Source: Flavobacteriales bacterium ALC-1 (GTDB taxonomy: Bacteria > Bacteroidota > Bacteroidia > Flavobacteriales > Flavobacteriaceae). Taken from it: DNA of 64,000 bases. Every line of letters starts with the position of its first letter. Positions within the stretch are counted from its first letter, which is position 1. Below the pieces are notes generated by a model that was not told where the DNA came from, did not search any database, and was given only the letters and a program-made list of their open reading frames with translations. The translations under genes and the position numbers were made by a program. Where the stretch lies: NCBI GenBank assembly GCA_000171875.1, contig ABHI01000003.1, forward strand, positions 186,001 to 250,000. Reading direction: 5' to 3'. Shown here piece after piece: positions 24,937 through 34,527 of the stretch.

Positions 24937-25707
24937 ATGAAGATCAACAATAAACTAACTGGGAAAAATGTGCTCATCACTGCAGGAGCTCAAGGCATAG
25001 GTGAAGCAATCACTAAGCAATTTATTGATAGTGGAGCTCATGTGGCTATTCATTATTTTTCTAGCTCAGATACTGCTAATCAATTGGTACAATATGCTAA
25101 AAATAAAGATATAAAGGCTATTTCTATAAAAGGAGATTTAACAAAAGAAGAAGATGCGAATGATTTGATAAAGCAAACTGTAGAAGCATTAGGTGGTTTA
25201 GATATACTTATTAATAACGCAGGTTCGCTTGTTGCACGGAAGCTATTAAGTGAGATGGAGACTGAGTTTTGGAATAGAGTAATGGATATTAATCTCACAT
25301 CTATGATGTTGGTCACAAGAGCAGCGGCATCACATCTAGCAAAACAAACTAATAGTAGTATTGTTAATTTAGCATCACTTGCTGGTCGAAAAGGTGGACA
25401 TCCAGGTTCTTTAGCTTATGCTACTAGCAAAGGAGCTATCTTAACCTATACAAGGGCACTTGCTACCGAATTTGGACCTCAAGGCACTCGAGTAAATGCT
25501 GTAGCTCCAGGTTTAATTCTTGGTACATCCTTCCACGATACACATACAACAAAAGAGTCTGCAGCCAAAACAATTGCAGGTATTCCAATAGAACGTGCTG
25601 GTAATCCAGAAGACGTAGCAAGAGCAGTTTTGTACTTAGCGTCTGAATATGATGGTTTTATTACTGGAGCTACGCTGGATATTAATGGAGGTGTGTACAA
25701 TATGTAA
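24937..25707 (+). CDS. SDR-family oxidoreductase (first of two in the locus)
   Basis: 256 residues of a classical short-chain dehydrogenase: cofactor loop TAGAQGIGEA, NNAG, catalytic Ser in NLASLAG, YATSK with catalytic Tyr and Lys, and PG after the active site. The family includes DEH reductases that reduce 4-deoxy-L-erythro-5-hexoseulose uronate to KDG, and also gluconate and glucose dehydrogenases. It is the last gene of the run 16185-25707 with the kinase fusion and Nramp-like protein, and is distinct from the SDR at 44909. Either could be the DEH reductase. Confidence 0.85.
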   Translation: MKINNKLTGKNVLITAGAQGIGEAITKQFIDSGAHVAIHYFSSSDTANQLVQYAKNKDIKAISIKGDLTKEEDANDLIKQTVEALGGLDILINNAGSLVARKLLSEMETEFWNRVMDINLTSMMLVTRAAASHLAKQTNSSIVNLASLAGRKGGHPGSLAYATSKGAILTYTRALATEFGPQGTRVNAVAPGLILGTSFHDTHTTKESAAKTIAGIPIERAGNPEDVARAVLYLASEYDGFITGATLDINGGVYNM

Positions 25708-25747
25708 TTCTTAGTTCAATCGGATTTTTATTATTGAATAATTATTG

Positions 25748-25776
25748 TATTTTTGGTAAACCAGATTGGTAAACCA
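25748..25776 (+). promoter_or_regulatory. Promoter-operator of second PL6 gene (copy B)
   Basis: The -7 box TATTTTTG is at 25748-25755. TGGTAAACCA boxes at 25754-25763 and 25767-25776 have the same 13-bp spacing and same phase on the -7 box as the other three copies. The -33 position 19 bases upstream reads TTTT instead of TTTG, so this promoter may be weaker. An in-frame TTG at 25753 lies inside this site, which is why the longer reading frame is not the gene. Confidence 0.8.
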
Positions 25777-25794
25777 ATTTTAATTCTATTAAAA

Positions 25795-28365
25795 ATGAAA
25801 AAAATTACTTTTTATTTTATACTGCTATTTTCGATATCAGTTATAGGGCAGACAACATATAATATTAATGATCCAGAAGATTTAGAAAGCAATACTTATG
25901 TTGCTGGTGATCTAATTATACTAGCAAATGGTACTTATAACACTGATGAACGCATAGACTTTATTGGAAATGGAACGGCAAGTGATCCTATTGTTTTTAG
26001 AGCGGAGACACCTGGAGGTGTTAAGTTTACAGGCGGCATGCAAATGAATATTGGTGGGGATTATGTCGTTGTGGATGGCTTTCATTGGCAAGGGGGTTTT
26101 GGCGCTAGTAATTTTATTCAATTCAGAAACGGTACCGATTATGCTAATCACAGTACCATTCAAAATTGTGTTATTGATGGTTTAGCGATACATCCAGATG
26201 ATGTAGTCGATGATATGGCTAATAATTCTATAACTAAACACAGATGGATTGTACTATACGGAACATACAATACTGTAATTAATTGTTCTTTCATGAATAA
26301 ATCAAGTGCTGGTGCTTTGGTCTTAGCAGAATACCAGTACAACGCTGAAGATGATCCTTGTGCAATTGTAGGTCATACAATTACTAATAATTACTTTTAT
26401 AAATATGAAAAGATTGACAATACCTTAAGTAATTCAGGAGATAGCGAAACAATACGAATTGGTTCTAGTGGCGATCAAAATGTAAGTAGTAATGTGACAG
26501 TTAGCAACAACTATTTTGTTGAAGCAGATGGTGAAAACGAAATCATTACCAATAAAAGTAAGAGTAATATATTTATTAATAATACATTTAGAAGATGCCG
26601 AGGTTCTTTAGTATTGCGTCATGGTTCTGACGCAACTGTAGATCGTAATTACTTTTTAGGGGAAAATGTAGATGGTACAGGAGGAATTAGAATTTCTGAT
26701 AGTAACCACAACATTACAAATAATTATATTCAAGACTGTATTACTGTAAATAGTCAAGCGAAATGGAATAATGGTATAACCTTTTTAGGGGGAAGCGCTA
26801 ATCATGCTGTTGCTTGCACATCTACAAATACATCAAACGGTTATCAATTTACCGAAAACCTTAACCTTTCTAACAATACTATTATAAATACAAATGCGCC
26901 TTTATTTTATAATGCAGATAAAGGCACAACAGATCCAACAGGAACAGTTTCAGATAACTTAATTTATTTTGCTGCAGCAAATCCAAATATATCGGATATC
27001 TTAACAGGTGATACTCCATCATCATATGCTGATCTTGGTACATCATTAACGTATACTGGAAATGTATATACAGGAACTGTTTTAGGCGAAGCAAATACTG
27101 GGTTTTCTGAAGAGTCTGGAATTACGGCTACATCAGATGGAGAAATTTTTATGTTTTCTGGTGCAGGATCTTCTGGTAAAGGTGCTGATTTAGGAACTTA
27201 TGAGCCAACGACAGATGCTATGGTTGGTTACGGTATTGGAGCTTGTTTTGTGGATAATTTAGGTGCAAGCATCATAGATGGTGATTGTACTATTGAGGTG
27301 CCAGAATCATTAACTGTAGATAGTTTGCCTGAGTTTTCTTCAGATGCAGGTAGTAATGATGTAGCTGTTTTTGCGAATGTAAGCTGGACAGCAGTTTCTA
27401 ATGATGCGTGGATATCTATTGATGTAACTTCAGGTATTGGTGATGCAACCGTTTCTGTTTCTGTTACTGAAAATACTGATACGAACGGTAGAGCAGGTAC
27501 TGTGATGTTTTCACAAGTTCCTGGAGGTGATGATATTGTTAGAACTTTAAATGTGACTCAAGAAGGTGCGGATTTAACAGATCTATATGACCTTATTAAC
27601 GATGTGCCAGGAGGCGGTCCAGTTTCAGTGCATTCTTTTTCCCAACAACAAGTAGAACCTGCAAACAATAGATTTAATTACGCAACAAATACACTAGATA
27701 AAGTTAGTGATTCGCATTGGACAGCCCAAGATGGTGCAATTTTAGCTGGTGATTATAAAGGTGATGGAGAATATGTGATTTTTGATTTAGGAAATGAGTA
27801 TGATCTTGATTTAATACAAATTGCAACTGACGATAAGGATGATCCTTATGGCTTACAAATTTGGTTATCAACTACAGGAACTGACCCTTCAGACTTCTCA
27901 ATATTGCTACCAGTTTCGTCTAACGATTTGCTGATTACAACAACTACTGGAACAGATGAAGGTTTTGATCAATATGAAATTACAGCTAATGCACGTTATG
28001 TAAAATTAATGGGCTTTGGAAGATTTAATACTGCAGGTACTTCCAGAGTAAGCTCATGGAATAATATTACTGAAATAGAATTTTTTGGTAATCAAGTTTT
28101 GTCGGTAAATGATGTGGATTTAGAAAATAGTGTATCACTTTATCCTATTCCTGCCAAAGATAAATTGTATATTAAAGACATAAGTAACCAGATAGATTTA
28201 ATTAAAATATATAGCTTAGATGGAAGAAAAGTTATTGAAAGACAATTTAATTTATCGTCAGATGAACTCAGTATAGATATATCTGCATTGGTTAATGGTG
28301 CTTATATTGTTAATCTTTCAAATAGAAACCAAGTCATTTCAAGAATGGTTGTAATTTCAAACTAA
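25795..28365 (+). CDS. PL6 alginate lyase with BACON-like, F5/8-like and T9SS domains
   Basis: 856 residues from the ATG at 25795, which opens the signal peptide MKKITFYFILLFSISVIGQ; upstream in-frame codons lie in the promoter. Domains: PL6 beta helix (about 20-470) with E247, E249, K254 and R275 (again 21 apart) in the catalytic pattern; a BACON/Ig-like domain (about 500-595, WTAVSNDAWISI); an F5/8 type C or CBM32-like sandwich (about 615-765, SDSHWTAQDG, ISFDLG-like strand, ARYVKLMGFG); and a T9SS type A sorting domain (about 770-856). It should be secreted and surface-bound, making first cuts in alginate. It is the first gene of the PL6-PL17-kdgF unit. Confidence 0.92.
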   Translation: MKKITFYFILLFSISVIGQTTYNINDPEDLESNTYVAGDLIILANGTYNTDERIDFIGNGTASDPIVFRAETPGGVKFTGGMQMNIGGDYVVVDGFHWQGGFGASNFIQFRNGTDYANHSTIQNCVIDGLAIHPDDVVDDMANNSITKHRWIVLYGTYNTVINCSFMNKSSAGALVLAEYQYNAEDDPCAIVGHTITNNYFYKYEKIDNTLSNSGDSETIRIGSSGDQNVSSNVTVSNNYFVEADGENEIITNKSKSNIFINNTFRRCRGSLVLRHGSDATVDRNYFLGENVDGTGGIRISDSNHNITNNYIQDCITVNSQAKWNNGITFLGGSANHAVACTSTNTSNGYQFTENLNLSNNTIINTNAPLFYNADKGTTDPTGTVSDNLIYFAAANPNISDILTGDTPSSYADLGTSLTYTGNVYTGTVLGEANTGFSEESGITATSDGEIFMFSGAGSSGKGADLGTYEPTTDAMVGYGIGACFVDNLGASIIDGDCTIEVPESLTVDSLPEFSSDAGSNDVAVFANVSWTAVSNDAWISIDVTSGIGDATVSVSVTENTDTNGRAGTVMFSQVPGGDDIVRTLNVTQEGADLTDLYDLINDVPGGGPVSVHSFSQQQVEPANNRFNYATNTLDKVSDSHWTAQDGAILAGDYKGDGEYVIFDLGNEYDLDLIQIATDDKDDPYGLQIWLSTTGTDPSDFSILLPVSSNDLLITTTTGTDEGFDQYEITANARYVKLMGFGRFNTAGTSRVSSWNNITEIEFFGNQVLSVNDVDLENSVSLYPIPAKDKLYIKDISNQIDLIKIYSLDGRKVIERQFNLSSDELSIDISALVNGAYIVNLSNRNQVISRMVVISN

Positions 28366-28378
28366 ATTTATTTCATAA

Positions 28379-30658
28379 ATGACAGGATATAAAAAGAGCC
28401 TTATACCAGTATTGATAACAGTAGTTTTCTTAATATTTTCATGTAAAAATGAAAACACATCTGCTTCGCCAGATAATAATAGTGAAACAGCAATTTCTCA
28501 AGAGCACCCTAAACTTATACTAACTGCACAAGGAGTCAAAGACATCAGAGCACAGTTAGGTAGTATCCCCATTTTTGATGAATCATTAGCAAAAGTTAAA
28601 GAAGAAATAGATGCTGAAATTGCTTCAGGTATAGAAATGCCTATACCAAAAGACTATTCAGGTGGTTATACACATGCACGACATAAACGCAATTGGTTTG
28701 TATTACAAAAAGCAGGTGTATTATATCAAATTTTGGATGATGAAAAGTATGCGAAGTATGTCAAAGATATGTTGATGCAATACGAGGAAATATATAAGAC
28801 ATTGCCATTGCATCCAAAAACAAGATCTTATGCACGAGGTAAATTGTTTTGGCAGTGTTTAAATGATTCTAACTGGTTGGTATATGTTAGTCAAGCTTAT
28901 GATTGTGTATATAATTATTTAACAGAGGAAGAACGTAATAAACTTGAGAACAATTTATTCAGGCCATTTGCAGATCATATTTCTGTAGATAGTCCACAAT
29001 TTTATCAACGTGTTCATAATCATAGTACATGGGGAAATGCAGCTGTAGGAATGATTGGATTGGTAATGAATGATGAAGAATTAATAAATCGTGCATTATA
29101 CGGAATTAAAGATCTAAAATTAAACACCAAAGAAAAAGATGACGATGGTGGGTTTTTAAATAAGGATGGAAAAGCTGGTTTCTTAGCTAATATAGAAGAA
29201 CCCTTCTCTCCAGATGGTTACTATAATGAAGGTCCATATTATCAGCGTTATGCCATGTATCCATTTTTGGTATTTGCGCAAGGTTTACATAATGTAAAAC
29301 CAGAACTTAAGATTTTTGAATATAAAGAAGGTGTACTTCTTAAGTCTATTAATGCTTTGTTGAATTTATCCGATGCTGATGGTGAGTTTTTCCCACTTAA
29401 TGATGGTCAAAAAGGCATGTCATATTATAATAGTGCCTTAGTAACTGCAGTGGACGTATCTTATCATTATGGAAAACAAGATCCTGGCTTATTGAGTATT
29501 GCAAAGCAGCAAAATCAAGTATTATTAGACGATTCTGGTTTAGCTGTGGCACTTGGGATTAAGAATGGAGAAGAAAAACCATTTAATAAATCGTCGATTA
29601 ATCTATCTGATGGATCAGATGGAACTCAAGGAGGTGTGGGTGTTTTACGAAATGAGGATTTAGAATTGGTTTTTAAATATGCTGCCCAAGGTTCTAGTCA
29701 TGGACATTATGACAAGTTATCCTATTCATTATACGAAAATGGTGAAGAAGTATTACAAGATTACGGTTTATCGCGTTTTGTAAATATTGAGCAAAAAGGA
29801 GGTGGGAACTATCTGAAGGAAAACAAGACATGGGCAAAACAGACCATAGCACACAATACGCTGGTTCAAAATGAGACGTCACATTATAATGGTAAATACG
29901 AAATTGGAAGTCAACATCATCCGGAGTTGAATTATTTCTCATCAGAAAATAAAGATGTACAAGTAGCAAGCGCAAAAGAAATGAATGCATATCTAGGCAC
30001 AGAAATGCTTCGTACTATGGCAGTAATTAAAGACGAAAATTTTGAAAAACCTTATCTGCTAGATATCATGAAGGTGACTTCTAATACAACTAATCAATAC
30101 GATTTCCCTTATTACTATTTTGGACAGGTATTAGAAACAAATTTTGAATATAGTTCACCTACAACTTTAAAACCACTAGGAGGCGAAAATGGTTACCAAC
30201 ATTTATTTGTAGAAGGTACAGGTAATGCTACAGGAGAAAATACAAAGTTCTCATGGATGAATAATCGTAAATTCTATACATTAACTACAGTAACTAATAC
30301 TAAGGATGAATTACTGTTTACAAGAATTGGTGCAAGCGATCCAGAATTTAATTTGAGACGAGATCCTGCATTATTGTTAAGACGAAAAGATTCCAAGAAC
30401 ACCACATTTGTTTCGATCATAGAAACACATGGTAGTTATAGTCCAATTTCTGAATCTGCAATGAATTCAAAAAGTAGTATTAAAACAATAAAAGTAGTTT
30501 TAGATTCTAACGATTATACTGCTGTAGAAATAACACATATAGACGAAAACAAGAAATTGTTTATAACGTCAAATACAAATGCTTCAAAAGAAGTAAAACA
30601 TAAGGTAACAATTGATGGTAAGAATTATGAGTGGTCTGGTTCTTATTATTTTAAATAA
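28379..30658 (+). CDS. PL17 oligoalginate lyase, lipoprotein
   Basis: 759 residues. Lipobox C22 (LIFSC). The N-terminal alpha-toroid carries the catalytic N214-H215 in RVHNHSTWGN and a tyrosine-rich segment GYYNEGPYYQRY around 280-291. The C-terminal part is a heparinase II/III-like beta sandwich (SSHGHYDKLSYSLYENG). This is the layout of PL17 exo-lyases, which release unsaturated monouronate from alginate oligomers, normally in the periplasm. Its ATG is 13 bp after PL6, and kdgF follows 16 bp later, so product release and product ring-opening are co-expressed. Confidence 0.94.
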   Translation: MTGYKKSLIPVLITVVFLIFSCKNENTSASPDNNSETAISQEHPKLILTAQGVKDIRAQLGSIPIFDESLAKVKEEIDAEIASGIEMPIPKDYSGGYTHARHKRNWFVLQKAGVLYQILDDEKYAKYVKDMLMQYEEIYKTLPLHPKTRSYARGKLFWQCLNDSNWLVYVSQAYDCVYNYLTEEERNKLENNLFRPFADHISVDSPQFYQRVHNHSTWGNAAVGMIGLVMNDEELINRALYGIKDLKLNTKEKDDDGGFLNKDGKAGFLANIEEPFSPDGYYNEGPYYQRYAMYPFLVFAQGLHNVKPELKIFEYKEGVLLKSINALLNLSDADGEFFPLNDGQKGMSYYNSALVTAVDVSYHYGKQDPGLLSIAKQQNQVLLDDSGLAVALGIKNGEEKPFNKSSINLSDGSDGTQGGVGVLRNEDLELVFKYAAQGSSHGHYDKLSYSLYENGEEVLQDYGLSRFVNIEQKGGGNYLKENKTWAKQTIAHNTLVQNETSHYNGKYEIGSQHHPELNYFSSENKDVQVASAKEMNAYLGTEMLRTMAVIKDENFEKPYLLDIMKVTSNTTNQYDFPYYYFGQVLETNFEYSSPTTLKPLGGENGYQHLFVEGTGNATGENTKFSWMNNRKFYTLTTVTNTKDELLFTRIGASDPEFNLRRDPALLLRRKDSKNTTFVSIIETHGSYSPISESAMNSKSSIKTIKVVLDSNDYTAVEITHIDENKKLFITSNTNASKEVKHKVTIDGKNYEWSGSYYFK

Positions 30659-30674
30659 AAAAACAATTAAAATT

Positions 30675-31043
30675 ATGAAACGATTTAGTGAAAAATACAT
30701 TGTCACAAAAGATATGGAATGGGAAGTACTTGGTGGAGGAGTATCAAGAAAGTTCTTAGGTTACGATAACCAAATCATGATGGTAAGAGTAAAATTTGAA
30801 AAAGGTGCACTAGGGTCACCGCACCAACATTTTCATACACAAGCTACCTTTTGTGTTTCTGGTAAATTTGAATTTGAAATTGACGGGGAAAAGCAAATTG
30901 TAGAAGCAGGTGATGGTGTATATATTGAGCCTAATTTATTACATAGTGCCGTTTGTTTAGAAGAGGGCGAACTAATTGATACATTTAGTCCTGTAAGAGA
31001 AGATTTCTTAAGTGGTGGAGAGGTCTCTTATTTTGGAGATTAA
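30675..31043 (+). CDS. kdgF: KdgF, cupin for unsaturated uronate ring-opening
   Basis: 122 residues from the ATG at 30675; in-frame codons further upstream overlap the PL17 end and are not used. It is a single cupin barrel with metal ligands in PHQHFHTQ (H50, H52, Q56) and H90 in NLLHSAV. KdgF converts 4,5-unsaturated uronates from pectin or alginate lyases into linear ketonised sugars, a step formerly thought spontaneous. Its position directly behind PL17 supports this. It closes the transcription unit that starts at the copy B promoter. Confidence 0.92.
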   Translation: MKRFSEKYIVTKDMEWEVLGGGVSRKFLGYDNQIMMVRVKFEKGALGSPHQHFHTQATFCVSGKFEFEIDGEKQIVEAGDGVYIEPNLLHSAVCLEEGELIDTFSPVREDFLSGGEVSYFGD

Positions 31044-31347
31044 ATAGATATGAGAAAAACTGCCAGTTCTACTGTGAAGACTTTATAGAATAGTGCTAAA
31101 ATTCCTCCCATTTTAACAAATACTTATTTTTTAACTCAAACACCTATTATTTTAACATATAAAATTTACGAAATCGTTGTAGATAACAATATTTTGTATA
31201 TATTTGGTTTTCCAATCTGGTAAACCAATTTGGTAAACCAGAAAAAACATAAAGAATAGCCCCATTTTTATGGTGTTGGAAACAAACCTACATTTATATA
31301 AGTAATCAATTATAAATAGCTAACAAATTTAATCTAAACAATGAATT
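31044..31347. other. Intergenic region before first susC
   Basis: 304 bp. The first 130 or so bases are A/T-rich with no terminator I can recognise. The rest holds the copy C promoter-operator (31177-31240) and a leader of about 130 bases to the susC ATG at 31348. No small gene is evident. Confidence 0.6.
31177..31240 (+). promoter_or_regulatory. Promoter-operator of first susC (copy C, three boxes)
   Basis: TTG at 31177-31179, a 19-base spacer and the -7 box TATATTTG at 31199-31206. Three boxes follow at 13-bp steps: a degenerate TGGTTTTCCA (31205-31214) and two perfect TGGTAAACCA (31218-31227, 31231-31240). The first box begins at the same position within the -7 element as in the other copies. 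The extra box may give tighter control. Confidence 0.83.
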
Positions 31348-34300
31348 ATGAATTTAAAAGTTAAACTCACTACAATTGTTGCATTGCTTTTCAGTGTGAT
31401 GATTTTTGCTCAAGAGAGCTATACCTTAAATGGTACTGTGAAATCTGCTGACAATATGCCCGTTCCTGGAGCAAATATTTTAGTTGTTGGCACAACAAAT
31501 GGAACATCAACTGATTTTGATGGCAAATTTCAAATTGAAGTTACAAAAGGTGATGTACTTCAGTTTTCCTATGTTGGTTATGTAACTAAGACGGTAGTTA
31601 TTGATAATCAACAAAACTTAAATGTAGTTTTAGACGAAGACAATGCACTAGACGAAGTTGTTATTGTAGGGTATGGTACTCGTAAAAAATCTCATAATAC
31701 CGGAGCAATTGCTCAAGTAAAAGGTCGTGATGTTGCTGCAGTACAGGCTACTCGTGTTGATGAGGCCTTAGCTGGTAAGTTATCAGGGGTATTAATTCAA
31801 AACCAAAGTGGAGAACCAGGAGCAGACCCAAAAATTCAAATTAGAGCTGCTTCATCTGTTACAGGTGATTCTAGTCCTTTAATTGTTGTAGATGGGTATC
31901 CTATCTCTGGAAATTTAGCAACGGTAAATCCTAATGATATTGAAAGCTTAGAGGTTCTTAAAGATGCTGCTTCTGCTGCTATTTATGGGTCTAGAGGTGC
32001 AAACGGTGTTATTTTGGTAACTACAAAAAAAGGAAAACTAGGTAAAGCTAGTTTTAGTTATAACACTTACTTTAGTACATCAAGAAAGTATCGTGATAAT
32101 ATTCTTCCAACAACAAGAGAATGGGATAATACTATTGAAAGAAATGTAAATAATGGCAATTGGGATCTTTCAGGATTAGATCAAAATGTTTTAGCTTTAA
32201 GAAGAAGCCTTTACAGAGAGTCACCTGGTGTCGTTGCTGTAGAGGATTGGTTGTTTAGGAATGGAAATTCTTCAAACCATGATTTTAGCGCATCTGGAGG
32301 TACAGAAAATGTAAGATATTTTGCGTCATTAGGCTATCAAAATACTGAAGGTGTTGCCATTACTCAAGGGTTTGAAAGACTTAATGCACGTTTAAACGTA
32401 GATGCTAAATTGGGTAAAAAATTCACTGCAGGTTTATCTTTTAATGGCTTTACTTCTAAGAGAGATATTTTAGCTCATGATATGAGGGATTTATTAAGAG
32501 CTTATAGTGTTCATCCAATATATCATACAGCAGAATCTATTGCTTATGTACAGCAATTAGATCAACAAGCCCAGAACATTGGATTAAACCCATTTGATGG
32601 TGGTTTTTCAGGTGGTGGTGCTGATAGTGAGTCACCTATGAACTCTAGTATTTATACACTACAACCTGGGGATTATGCTCATGACTGGCATTACGGTCGT
32701 AATGGTCTTTTTGGAGGATCTAGTAACCAAGGGCCAGCTGCAAAACTTTTAGAAAGAAAAGCTTATGAAAATAATTATTTTGGTAATGTGAATGGGTATT
32801 TACAATACAGTATTATAGATGGCTTAGATATAAAAACTGTATTAGGTGGAGATATGCGAGATACAAAGCAATATTACCACCAATTATCTCAAGCAGATAG
32901 ACGTGGACAAATTTCTAGGACTAGATTAAATGAAACCAATACTAAAAGAACTTCTGTTTTAAGTGAAACAACCTTAAGCTTTAATAAAGTGATAGGTAAG
33001 CATGATATCTCTGCTATTGCAGGTGTTGAATTCCAAAATTTTTATACAACAGCAACATCTGTAAATGGTATTAACTTACCTAATGATGAAATTCTAAATT
33101 ATAATCTATTAAATCAAGAAGATATAACCGTAACACAGAGAGATGAAACTATTGCAAGAAATAGTATTTTTGGTAGAATACAATATGCCTTTGATGATCG
33201 TTATTTAGCATCTGTATCTGTAAGACGTGATGGAGATTCACGATTTGGTGCAAATCAAAGATATGCAACATTCCCTGCAGTTTCTTTAGGATGGAATGTA
33301 CATAACGAAGCGTTTTGGAATTCTGAAACTGTAAGTTTGTTAAAACTTAGAGTAAGTACAGGATCTTTAGGGACTACTGCGTTTTTAGGTGCTTATAACT
33401 CTTTAAGCCTTTTAAATCCATCTGCTTCTGCATTTGGAACAGCATATTTGATACCAGATGATGTTGAAAATTCGGATTTAACTTGGCAAACTAATACTGA
33501 AACAAACTTTGGTATTGATTTAGGGTTCTTAAACAATCGTTTCCGCTTAGGTCTAGATTATTATACATCAGACATAGAAGATATGTTACTTAGTCAAAGT
33601 GTTTCTGAAGTCTTAGGTACAGATGCAATTAATAAAAATATTGGAGATTTAAGAAGCTCTGGTTTAGAATTAGAATTAAGTGCTGCTTTAATACAAAATG
33701 AAGATTTTTCTTGGAACATGAATGCTAATTTATCAACTGTTTCAACCGAAATCATGAATTTAGGTGAAGAATCTGAATTGCCAAGAGAACAGTTTGGTAC
33801 AAGTGGTAGAGGTCCATTTTTTAGAAATTATGTTGGCGGAGAAATTGGAGAAATGTGGGGTTACGAAACTTCAGGAGAAATTCCAACAGGAGAACTTGTA
33901 GATCCAACATTATCACCTGGTAATACAAGTGGTTATAGCTATATAGTTGATCAAAATGGTGATGGTGAGATTAATGAGGATGATTTAGTGAAAATTGGAC
34001 AGAATACACCAGATTTTTATTGGGGTATGTCTCATACGTTTAGCTATAAAAACTTTGATATGGCATTACAATTTCAAGGCGCGCAAGGTGGAGAAGTTTA
34101 TAACTTAGATCCTTTATACTACGGGTCTCAATGGGGTAGATCTTTACGTTCTGATTTTGATTCTGATACTTCAGATGATGTTGATAATAGTGGGAGAACT
34201 TATGGTAGAAATAGAGATCAAACTGATCATGGTATCCAAGATGCTTCATATATAGCATTAAGAAACTTAACCATAGGATATACTTTAGATACTGATTTAA

Positions 34301-34515
34301 CATCAAAATTAGGTCTAGGTTCTGTTAGAGCTTATGTAGCTGCTACAAATTTGCTATATATTATGGGTGATGATTATACATCTTACAATCCAGAAGGTAT
34401 AAAGAATTACGATGGAGGAGGAGATACATATAAAGGGCCTACAACGTATGGAGTACAAAATGGGGCTAGCCCATTAGTAAGAAGTTTTACGTTTGGTTTA
34501 AATGTTAATTTTTAA
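31348..34515 (+). CDS. susC: SusC/RagA-family TonB-dependent outer-membrane transporter (1)
   Basis: 1055 residues. Signal peptide to about 22 (MIFAQ), a carboxypeptidase-regulatory-like domain (YTLNGTVKSADNMPVPGANI, GTSTDFDGKFQIEV), TonB-box region LDEVVIVGYGTRKKS, plug with SLEVLKDAASAAIYGSRGANG, then a long beta barrel ending in SFTFGLNVNF. It forms a pedal-bin importer with the SusD protein encoded 12 bp downstream and takes up alginate oligomers. Its N-terminal 80 residues are nearly the same as those of the second SusC at 36176, while the barrels differ, so they probably handle different oligomers. Confidence 0.95.
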   Translation: MNLKVKLTTIVALLFSVMIFAQESYTLNGTVKSADNMPVPGANILVVGTTNGTSTDFDGKFQIEVTKGDVLQFSYVGYVTKTVVIDNQQNLNVVLDEDNALDEVVIVGYGTRKKSHNTGAIAQVKGRDVAAVQATRVDEALAGKLSGVLIQNQSGEPGADPKIQIRAASSVTGDSSPLIVVDGYPISGNLATVNPNDIESLEVLKDAASAAIYGSRGANGVILVTTKKGKLGKASFSYNTYFSTSRKYRDNILPTTREWDNTIERNVNNGNWDLSGLDQNVLALRRSLYRESPGVVAVEDWLFRNGNSSNHDFSASGGTENVRYFASLGYQNTEGVAITQGFERLNARLNVDAKLGKKFTAGLSFNGFTSKRDILAHDMRDLLRAYSVHPIYHTAESIAYVQQLDQQAQNIGLNPFDGGFSGGGADSESPMNSSIYTLQPGDYAHDWHYGRNGLFGGSSNQGPAAKLLERKAYENNYFGNVNGYLQYSIIDGLDIKTVLGGDMRDTKQYYHQLSQADRRGQISRTRLNETNTKRTSVLSETTLSFNKVIGKHDISAIAGVEFQNFYTTATSVNGINLPNDEILNYNLLNQEDITVTQRDETIARNSIFGRIQYAFDDRYLASVSVRRDGDSRFGANQRYATFPAVSLGWNVHNEAFWNSETVSLLKLRVSTGSLGTTAFLGAYNSLSLLNPSASAFGTAYLIPDDVENSDLTWQTNTETNFGIDLGFLNNRFRLGLDYYTSDIEDMLLSQSVSEVLGTDAINKNIGDLRSSGLELELSAALIQNEDFSWNMNANLSTVSTEIMNLGEESELPREQFGTSGRGPFFRNYVGGEIGEMWGYETSGEIPTGELVDPTLSPGNTSGYSYIVDQNGDGEINEDDLVKIGQNTPDFYWGMSHTFSYKNFDMALQFQGAQGGEVYNLDPLYYGSQWGRSLRSDFDSDTSDDVDNSGRTYGRNRDQTDHGIQDASYIALRNLTIGYTLDTDLTSKLGLGSVRAYVAATNLLYIMGDDYTSYNPEGIKNYDGGGDTYKGPTTYGVQNGASPLVRSFTFGLNVNF

Positions 34516-34527
34516 AAAAAAAGAAAA

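Noticed and set aside
25753..25794. N-terminal extension of the PL6 protein from TTG at 25753
   Set aside because: The segment is the promoter-operator; the ATG at 25795 gives a proper signal peptide.
30612..30674. N-terminal extension of KdgF overlapping PL17
   Set aside because: The cupin family starts at MKRFSEKY; the extension reads the end of the PL17 gene out of frame.
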